Shown piece by piece: positions 56,268 to 64,000 of a stretch of 64,000 nucleotides of DNA (position 1 is its first letter; every line of letters begins with the position of its first letter). The stretch covers positions 63,720,991 to 63,784,990 of the forward strand of contig JALGPY010000003.1 in NCBI GenBank assembly GCA_023055425.1, given 5' to 3'. This DNA comes from Linanthus parryae (Eukaryota; Streptophyta; Magnoliopsida; Ericales; Polemoniaceae). A program made the translations under genes and the position numbers. A model generated the notes under the pieces. It was not told the DNA's origin. It searched no databases and worked only from the letters and a program-made list of their open reading frames with translations.

Positions 56268-58398
56268 TGACTCGATTTCTTAATGTGTATGCGCAAGTGC
56301 ACGATCAAGTAATATAGGGGTGGTATTTCAACCCTGAATTATCGATCCCACGAGGACAGACTTGAGAATAATTAATTAGTTCTTAATTTAGAATATGGTA
56401 CAAGGATGAAGAATTGATATTTAAATAGTTTTTCACCCACAAACAAGTAACTGGAATTCAAATAAGCAACTAAACTAATATTTATGTATTTTTTTAGAAA
56501 ACAGAGATGGAGAAACTAGGCGGCTGTAGACAATTTATGGATTATCTGAGTAACAGGTTAATTCTATCCTAAACAAGCCGGGTAATAGGCTATAACAATC
56601 TCTTGTTGGTCTCATGTCCTCTTACGTCTCGGTTGACTACACACTCCTCTCGGTCTCATGTTGTCGACCGGCCCGTTCTAGCAGGTCATCTACTGGTACG
56701 ATAACGGGTTATGTTGGTCCATCGTTTCACGAAACAGCAGAATAATCCTACAGAATCTACCCACATTAGCCAATCCTACTTACTTCTCCTACTTGTCTCG
56801 GTGATTCGGGATTGATGCTCATATCTCTTCCTTGCTAGTTAAAGTCAATGTCGCGCACTTCACTAGCTAACTAACGGGTCCGATTACTTACTCCATTCCT
56901 ATTATGAAATACACATAGAATATGAACAATTGAAATAGAATATCACTAACTTTAAGCATGTGTCAACTTGATGAGCCATCCCCGAGTTTATGAACATCAT
57001 ATCTTCTCCTAAACGTGTCAATAGTCTAGGATTACTTAAAAAAAAAAACTAACATTAATTCAACAAGATGAAATCAAATTCGCATGAAACTACATTCAAT
57101 CCAGAAAAAGTATCACGTACATAACCCTAGGATCTCGTAGATGCACCTAGAAAATATTTTAGCTAATTGAAATCAACCAAATAAAGTACAATAGATTCTC
57201 CATACAAAGATTTAGAGAATAAGAAGAGGATATCAAAACCTAGAGACCTCCAATTGTGGCTTCGGCCTTGTCTTCTCTTCGTCTTCGTCGTCTTCCCTCT
57301 TCTTCCTAACGTTAATGATAGATACCCCCCCCCCGATTAACTGTGTAGAGTATATTAATTAACCCCCAAATTAGGTTTACGAATTAATTAAATCAAACCG
57401 ACGTAGTTTTGGAGAGACAGAAACATAGGCGCCTCTATTTTTTTCTTCCTAGTGACTTCTCCTCCAGTTGATCCTGCAAATCGGACTTCTGGTCGTGCAA
57501 TCTGGTAATAATCGTGCGATCAGTTGGTCAGGTCGTGAAAACAATGAGTTTGCAATCTTTTAGCCCTGAAAATTGGCTAAGTCCTCGGCTGGTGTTCTCT
57601 TGGTCGCAAGATCTCTTCAAAGCTAATCGTGTGATCAGCTTCTTGTCCTTCTTCATCAACGTTACTTTGTTGCTTCTGTTGGGTTTTGATCGCTGCTGAG
57701 ATTGGATCTGTTTCTTGTGGCGCTGCTGGTGATTGATTTGGCTTATTGGGTTGCTGTGATTGATTGGAGTTCTGGGTTGATTTGGAGAGTGGCGATGGTG
57801 ATTGTGGTCTGGTGGTTGTTATATTCTAATGTTGTAGTTTAGGGAACTGGGTTTTTGTTTTGTAGTTGCAGGTTGTTGATAGGAAGAGTGGTTTGTTTGT
57901 GGTGTTAATTGTTGGTGATAAATGAGAGTAATTGTGATTTTGTCTGGTGGATTTTTGGTCTGGTGAATTGGATAGGTTAGTGTACTGGTGTTTAGGGAAT
58001 TGTTTATGAAGGGGGTTTGGGATGTCAGTTGGTTATGGAGGTAATTGTAAAGGTTGGTGTTGGTTGTACTTTCTCAAAACTCCCAAAAACAGCATCTACC
58101 TCCCACCTTGTCTTTCTTGACCATTTACGAGCTTTGATCGTTTCTGAAGTTTGCTTTCATGTCATTCCACGCTCGAGCCTCCGATACCTGAGAATCACAC
58201 ATCTATAAATACAGGGTATAAAATATGACAAATATAGCTCAAATAGAAGAGAAAAGGCTCGGACTATAAATTAAGTGCTCAAAGCTCAAGTTCTACGTTT
58301 TCTTAACATTCATAGTGTATTTCTTAGATATTCAACCCAGAAATCACACAAAACGATAATGAATCGTTCAAGAATATAAATTTAATACAGATTTATCA
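56268..58398 (-). repeat. 3' LTR of H
   Basis: 2131 bp, TGACTCGATTTC...CAGATTTATCA. It pairs with 61586-63803. No gene is supported inside it. Confidence 0.92.
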
Positions 58399-59717
58399 AA
58401 TTCCCCACACTACCTATTTGCGCGTCCCTAGCAAAATCTCAGTCCAATTTCCTCACACTATGATATTCAATCCACCGAATTGCATACAACCTTGCTAGCC
58501 ATGTGACACAAATGACTCACACACACGACTATGCAAACTACATTCTCTATACAATGCAACTCGATTGTAATACAATGCAAATACTGAAACAACCCATTTT
58601 TTTTCTTTTTTCTAGAGATCGGGTAATCTTGCTATCCCTAACCAAAATCATCAATTTCTCACAAGTCTCTTTTGCAATTCACACGACCGCAGCAAGGAAT
58701 TAAAAATACAATGATCCTACGCACAAGCTCATTAAGGGGTCCAAAAACATCCACCAAACTCAATCCAAGATCCGGGCACGTCCTTTAGCTCAGAGGGTCT
58801 AGGCATCCTTAGTCTTATGGTAGTCTTTCGTCGCCAAGTCATATGAGGTTTTTAGACTCTCTTAGCCGTTATTGCATTGAATGCAAATTATCCTAGTGAC
58901 GGGAGATACAACTCCGTGTAATACGGATTGACTTTAATTTTCCTTAGACGCTCTAATTGGCTAGAATCCAAACTCCCCGCGCGAACAGGAGCGTATTAGG
59001 CTGTTCACCATATCTAGTCCAAGAGGCTCTCCCTGGTGTCAAGCTTCATCAATTGCCCTTAACTCAAAAAAAATCATGGATTTATGTTTTTAATTTTTTT
59101 ATTTATTTTTCTTATATTTTCCTAGATTATATATGTAACTGGCCAACTCGATTAATCGCAAGGACACACTAACTTAAAAGTGCAACCAATGCAGAAAGTT
59201 AAAAGACTAACACAATACGATAATATCTAAAATCACCCTACACTAACCACACAACTCACAATACTACATAAATTACATGTAACAAGGCTATGCAAGACTA
59301 AACATGGCTAGTGAAATTATACATAACTCCCCCACCCACCGCACTTAAGCGTTTCATTGTCCTCAACGAATTTAGAGATCAACTAAGAGGTTTCCTCGCT
59401 TAAATGTGTAGGTGGTGGATTTCAACATTAAACGATCAAAACGTAGATGCCAAAAGATTAAGAGATACCTAGGGTTCCAAGAACTTTATGGGCACCGTGT
59501 CCGCGAAACTACAACAAAAAGGGGTCTTGTGGACCGTTGTCAGTGTCCCGCTGATGACGATCATCCGAGTAATCCCCAAGATACACCATGCTACAATGTT
59601 GCTCCATGCGGCGAGCAATGCACATGAAAAATACCCATCTCTCTCACGAGTCCCCATATGGGTCAAATGTGTCATGGCACACCAGGGTTGATTTCTCCGG
59701 CAGTGGAGCCAAAAACA
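58399..59717 (-). other. Internal spacer of H with second primer-like site
   Basis: Polypurine tract at 58399 (GTGTGGGGAATT on the minus strand). Landmarks shared with D are the GCGTCCCTAGCAA region, GAGATCGGGTAATCTTG and CACTTAAGCGTTTCATTGTC. At 59694-59711 the minus strand reads TGGCTCCACTGCCGGAGA, a decayed tRNA-Asp-type primer site in the correct position next to the partial LTR. No ORF can be supported; the 83-residue frame 59469-59720 has no counterpart in D. Confidence 0.7.
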
Positions 59718-60127
59718 CAACGCGATTTCTTAACGCGTATGCGCAGGTGCGCGTTCAAATAATATAGGGGTGGTATTTCAATCCCGATTTATCGATCCCA
59801 CAAGGACAGACTTGATATTATTTAATTAGTTCTTAATTTAAAATTCGGTACAAGGAGGAAGAATTGATATTTAAATAGTTCGTCACCCAAAAACAATTGA
59901 ATGGAATTCTAATAAGCAACTAAACTAATATTTTTATATTTTTTATTAATTTAGAAAACAGAGATGGAGAAACTAGACGATCTCTAGATCACCTAGGGCT
60001 GTAGACGATTTCCGGATTATCTGAGTAACACGTTAGTTCTATCCTAAACAAGCCGGTTAATAGGCTATAACAATCTCCTGGCAGTCTCATGTCATTTTAC
60101 GTCTCGGTTGACTACACACTCCTCTCG
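59718..60127 (-). repeat. Partial LTR inside H
   Basis: Matches the first ~410 bp of the outer LTRs (GCGATTTCTTAACGCG onward, ATCGATCCCACAAGGACAG, to ACACACTCCTCTCG) and then stops abruptly at CTCTCG. From there the sequence matches the D interior near 14670, which also has CTCTCG at the corresponding point. Confidence 0.9.
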
Positions 60128-60317
60128 AAATCAGGTACGGAGAACTACAAACAGAATTAAAGCAAATAACATCCTACTCTACATTGGGTTGCCTCCCAAG
60201 AAATGCTTTTGATTTATGGTCGACGGCCTGACCCGGTAACCTCAACCGAAAAGGATAGTGGAGGCAGCTTTATCCCTCCACCTCTTCTTTTTCACCATCT
60301 CTTTTTCAAAACTCTCT

Positions 60318-61513
60318 TCACAAGTGCACCCCCTGCTGTAACAATGGTGGATAAGTGTAGAAGCTGACTCTTTTCATCTTGCATTTTATCTTCTTTATCA
60401 ACTTGAACCAAGTACCACTGGGATCAAATGCATCTGTCTCAATAAAGCCATCCCAGTAGTACGTCTTCGGTTCTTGATGCTCTTCAGTTAAAATATGCAC
60501 TTCATCCACACCCCCACACTTGATGATTTCCAAACCCTCAATAGCAATGGGAAAAAGTGCTTCATCAGCACATCACAAGCTCCCAATTTCGGGGTCTTCC
60601 CACTCGTGCCAAGGATAGGAGAGCGCCTACGGTTTTGGCTTGCAATACGACAGGTCTCTCATCTTGGGCACACAGATCCACCCCAGTCTGAATTAGATTC
60701 TGAGTCCTCATAAATGGCAGAGTCCACCAATGGTTCCTCGACAATGCAATCTTTGCTCGGCTCAAGTATCTCTTCTTGCACTTATGTAGCTAGCGATGCA
60801 GACTCGTGTTCTTGTTCCATCTAATCCCAAAATTTCTTCTGCATCTCTCGTATGACTGGCAGCCAATGAGGTTCATCCAAATCGTCCTCTTGTGTTGATG
60901 ATGGAGACTCAAATTTAGGCTCAACGTCATGTGGAAAACGATCCTCTTGTGGTACTTGAATACCTTATTCCCCTGTCGTTTACAGTTTCTCTACTCATTT
61001 TGTTATCCTCTTCATCATCTCCCTCACGTATTCCATACATGTGGCTGAATTCTCTTGTAATTGTGTAGCAATAGACAAGAACTTGACGCACACTTGAATA
61101 CCTTATTCCCATGTCGTTGACAGTTTCTCTACTCGTGCCGTTATCCTCTTCATCATCTCCCTCACGTATTCCATACATGTGGCTGAATTATCTTGTGGAA
61201 ATTGTGTAGTACAAGACAAGAACGTCACGCACACTTGAGTATCCTCCATAATACTGCGCGGTTCTTCCATATTCGCTGATGAGTCTACTAGGTGCTGATG
61301 AACATACTTGTGATCCTTCTTGCATTTATAGCACCAAATCACTGAGCAGTCATCTATGTGCAAAATTTTGCATTTAGCGCAAAAGTACGGGTACTCATAT
61401 ATTTCCTCATGATCATCCTCGCTCGACATGCTCATTATGGCTCTTGCTTCATGCGTCCATGCGGAAACAAACTCACAAGATACACGTGTAGCACAGAGAT
61501 AGAAAATAAACAA
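60318..61513 (-). pseudogene. Broken copy in H of the D/H conserved ORF
   Basis: The start is MSMSSEDDHEEIYEYPYFC, equivalent to residue 1 of the D protein. The preceding in-frame stretch is leader. The Cys/His cluster YFCAKCKILHIDDC, SVIWCYKCKKDHKYV is kept with one extra Cys compared with D. The centre is disrupted by a ~138-bp tandem duplication (60957-61235) and stops. The C-terminal block reappears at 60533-60318 as IIKCGGVDEVHILTEEH and KTYYWDGFIETDAFDPSGTW. Conservation is clustered at the two ends of the protein, and the middle is variable. Confidence 0.78.
60957..61235. repeat. ~138-bp tandem duplication inside the H ORF
   Basis: The block with TACCTTATTCCC, CTCTTCATCATCTCCCTCAC and CATACATGTGGCTGAATT occurs at about 60957-61095 and again at 61096-61235. 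It gives MYGIREGDDEEDN twice in the minus-strand frame. D lacks it. Confidence 0.88.
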
Positions 61514-61561
61514 AAATAAAAAAAACTTGAAGCTAACTCCTAATTAAACAATCTACCGCTG

Positions 61562-61579
61562 TCCCCGGCAACGACGCCA
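61562..61579 (-). promoter_or_regulatory. Primer binding site of H (tRNA-Asp type)
   Basis: The minus strand reads TGGCGTCGTTGCCGGGGA, one change from the tRNA-Asp-type site, six bases from the LTR. Confidence 0.86.
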
Positions 61580-61585
61580 AAAACT

Positions 61586-63803
61586 TTACGCAATTTTTTA
61601 ACGTGCAAGCGCAAGTGCACGGTCAAGTAATATATGGGTGGTATTTTAATCTCGAGTTATCGATCCCACGAGGACAGATTTGTGATTATTTAATTAGTTC
61701 TAAATTTAGAATACAATACAAGGAGGAAGAATTGATATTTAAATAGTTGGTCACTGACAAAGAAGTGACTGGAATTCAAATAAGCAACTAAACAAATATT
61801 TTTGTATTTTTTTATTAATTTAGAAAACAAAGATGGAGAAACTAGGCGATCTCTAGATCACCTAGGGCTGTAGACGATTTTCAGATTATCTGAGTAACCC
61901 GTTAATTTTATCCTAAAAAAGCTTGGTAATAGGCTATAAAAATCTCATGTCGGTCTCATGTCATTCTACGTCTCAGTTGACTACATTCTCCTCTCTCTCA
62001 TGTTGTCTATCGGTCCGTTCTAGCCGGTCATCGACTGGTACGATAACGGGTCATGTCGGTCCACCGTTTCACGGAACAACTGAATAGTCCTGCCGAATCA
62101 ACCACACCAGCCAATCCTACTCACTTCTCCTACTGGTCTCGGTGATTCGGGATTGATGCTCATATCTCATCCTAGCTACTTAAAGTTACCGTCGCGCAGT
62201 TCACTGGATAACTAACAGGTCCGGTTACTTACTCCATTTCTATTATGAAATACGCATAGAATATGAACAATTGAATTAAAATATCACTAACTTTAAGCAT
62301 GAGGCAACTTCATGAGCATATGAACAATTGAATTAGAATATCACTAACTTTAAGCATGAGGCAACTTGATGAGCCAAACCCTAATTATGAAAATTAGATC
62401 TTCTCCTAAACGTGTCAATAGTCTAGGATTACTAACAATAATAATAAAAAAAAAAAAAAAAAAAAAAAAAACTAACATTGGTTCAACAAGATGAACTCGC
62501 ATTCGCATGAAACTACATTCAATCTGGAAAAAATTATTGTTTACATAACTCTAGGATCCCGTAGATACGCCTAGCAAATAGTTTAGCTAATTGAAATCAA
62601 CCAAATAAAGTACAATAGCTTCTCCATACAAAGATTTAGAGGAGAAGAAGAAAAAGAAATCAAAACCTAGAGAACTCCAATGGGGGCTTCGGTCTTGCCT
62701 TCTCTTCGTCTCCGTCGTTCTCCCTTTTCTTCCTAACGTTAACGATAGATAGCCCCCTAATTAACTGCGTAGAGTATATTAATTAACCCCCAAATTAGGT
62801 TTAGGGATTAATTAAATCAAAATGACGTACTTCTGGAGAGACGAAAACATAGGCGCCTCTCTTTTTTTCTTCCCCATGACTTTGCCTTCAGTTGATCCTG
62901 CGTCCAGGCCTTCTGGTCGTGCCATTTGGTTCTCATCGTGCGAACAGTTGGTCAGGTCGTAAAAACAGTGAGTTTGCAATCTTTTAGCCTAAAAAATTGG
63001 CTAAGTCCTTGGCTGGTCTTCTCTTAGTCGCACGGTCTCTGAGATCGTGCGATCAACTTCTTGTACTTATTCTTCTATGTTTCTTTTTTTGCTTCAGCTG
63101 GGTTTCGATCGCTGTTGAGATTGGCTGCGGTTCTTGCTGCGCTGTTGGTGATTGATTTAGCTTCTTGGGTTGCGGTGATTGATTGGGTTTCTGGGTTGAT
63201 TTTGGAGAGTGGCGACGGTGGTCTGGTGGTTGTTATATTGGCAAGTTGTAGTTTAGGGTACTGGGTTTTTGTTTTGTAGTTGCAGGTTGTAGATAGGCAG
63301 AATGGTTTGTTGGTGGTGTTAAGTGCTGGTGATGATGGAGAGTAATGGTGATTGTTTCTGCTGGATTTTTTGGTCTGGTGAATTGGATAGGTTAGTGTAC
63401 TGGTGTTTAGGGAAATGGTTATGAAGGTGGTTTGGGCTGTTAGTTGGTTATGGAGGTAATTGTAAAGGATGGTGTTGGTTGTACTTTCTCAAAACCCCAA
63501 AACTGCAGCTACCTCACCCCTTGTCTTTCTTGACCATTTTTGAGCTTTGATCGTCCTGAAGTTCGCTTTCCTTCCGTTCCACACTCCGATCCTCCGTTAC
63601 TTGAGAATCACACAACTATAAATGCCAGACATAAGATATGACACTCAAATTGACGAGAAAATGCCCGGACGATCAATTAAACGCTCAAAACTCAAGTTCT
63701 ACATTTTCTTAACATTCATAGTGTATTTCTTAAATATTCACCCGAAAATCACACAAAACGATATCAGATCGTGCAAGAATATAACTCTAATACATAGTTA
63801 TAA
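61586..63803 (-). repeat. 5' LTR of H
   Basis: About 2218 bp. Both terminal dinucleotides are eroded (TTACGCAATTT at the left, AGTTATAA at the right). It contains an A run (about 62449-62470) and a ~45-bp local duplication (GAACAATTGAATTA-x-AATATCAC, 62265-62350). Confidence 0.9.
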
Positions 63804-64000
63804 ACCCTCTGTAAAACTAACAGATAAGGGGTTGTACGATTAATGTTGGTGTTCAAAATTGAAAGGAGAAATCTCGTGTATATTGGGGAGTTCGGGTAGT
63901 AGTGCACAGTTGTATCATAACGATCAACTAATTAATCAATTCGAACCCGGTGTAAATTCATCGCCTCATGAAGGGATAGATTGCACTGAATCTCACAGTG
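63804..64000 (-). other. Right flank of H, possible intron
   Basis: Not LTR and without a coding frame. Read on the minus strand towards H it ends TTAGTTTTACAG|AGGGT, a plausible splice acceptor exactly at the target duplication. If real, 56267-56206 would be the exon start. Confidence 0.3.

Larger units (their letters stand above)
56268..63803 (-). mobile_element. Non-autonomous LTR retrotransposon H (D family) with an internal partial LTR
   Basis: Outer LTRs 56268-58398 and 61586-63803, with exact 5-bp flanks ACCCT at 56263-56267 and 63804-63808, so the whole block inserted once. On the minus strand the order is LTR, primer site, broken ORF, partial LTR (60127-59718), second primer site, spacer, polypurine tract, LTR. 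It shares with D the LTR ends, primer type, ORF and spacer landmarks. Its LTRs are about 0.5 kb longer than those of D because of a G/T-rich block (about 57480-58070 and 62880-63500). Confidence 0.9.

Noticed and set aside
59469..59720. 83-residue frame with several Cys and His in H
   Set aside because: Runs through the primer-like site into the LTR border, and D has no counterpart.
56268..63803. H as two separate elements side by side
   Set aside because: A single exact ACCCT duplication brackets the whole block, and the inner LTR has no duplication of its own.

Overview
The window looks like an intergenic, retrotransposon-filled stretch of a flowering-plant nuclear genome. It is AT-rich, and every well-supported coding signal is an LTR-retrotransposon protein of a plant lineage (Tat, Athila, Angela-like and SIRE-like) or sits inside such an element. 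Host tRNA-type primer sites (tRNA-Met, tRNA-Asp) are present. No intact host gene, rRNA, tRNA or CRISPR array was seen. The species cannot be named from the sequence.

Left nest (1-38587). An Athila-like Gypsy element (A, minus strand; 1-620, 24106-24142 and 33147-37289, continuing off the left edge) sits in a Copia LTR (E, plus, 37290-38587). A was itself invaded 37 bp apart by two elements. One is a large Tat-lineage Gypsy element (C, minus, 621-24105) and the other a Copia element (B, plus, 24143-33146). C was then split inside its RNase H coding region by a non-autonomous element (D, minus, 9935-17563) with a perfect 5-bp target duplication. The 3' region of C (1459-7686) holds a 64-bp tandem array, two long CTT microsatellites, a 35-36 bp minisatellite and an antisense gene with four exons. 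That gene encodes a plant-mobile-domain-like region followed by a predicted coiled coil.

Right nest (38588-64000). A short coding fragment of unknown identity (38865-39313, minus) is cut by an Angela-like Copia element (F, minus, 39314-56205). F contains a second copy of the B family (G, plus, 43998-52896, perfect target duplication). Right of F, 62 bp of flank lead into a second member of the D family (H, minus, 56268-63803, perfect target duplication), which has an extra internal partial LTR and a second primer site. The flank resumes at 63804.

How the parts work: B and G are the same SIRE-like family with gag, protease, integrase, reverse transcriptase and RNase H, plus an extra ORF downstream of pol. 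All their main frames are broken. D and H have no recognisable protease, integrase or reverse transcriptase; they carry one ORF with a Cys/His cluster. They share the tRNA-Asp-type primer site with A, so an Athila-like partner is a reasonable candidate for mobilising them. The observations most worth following are the antisense spliced gene in C, the conserved ORF of D/H, the extra ORF of B/G, and a 16-nt palindrome spread through B/G in coding and non-coding sequence.
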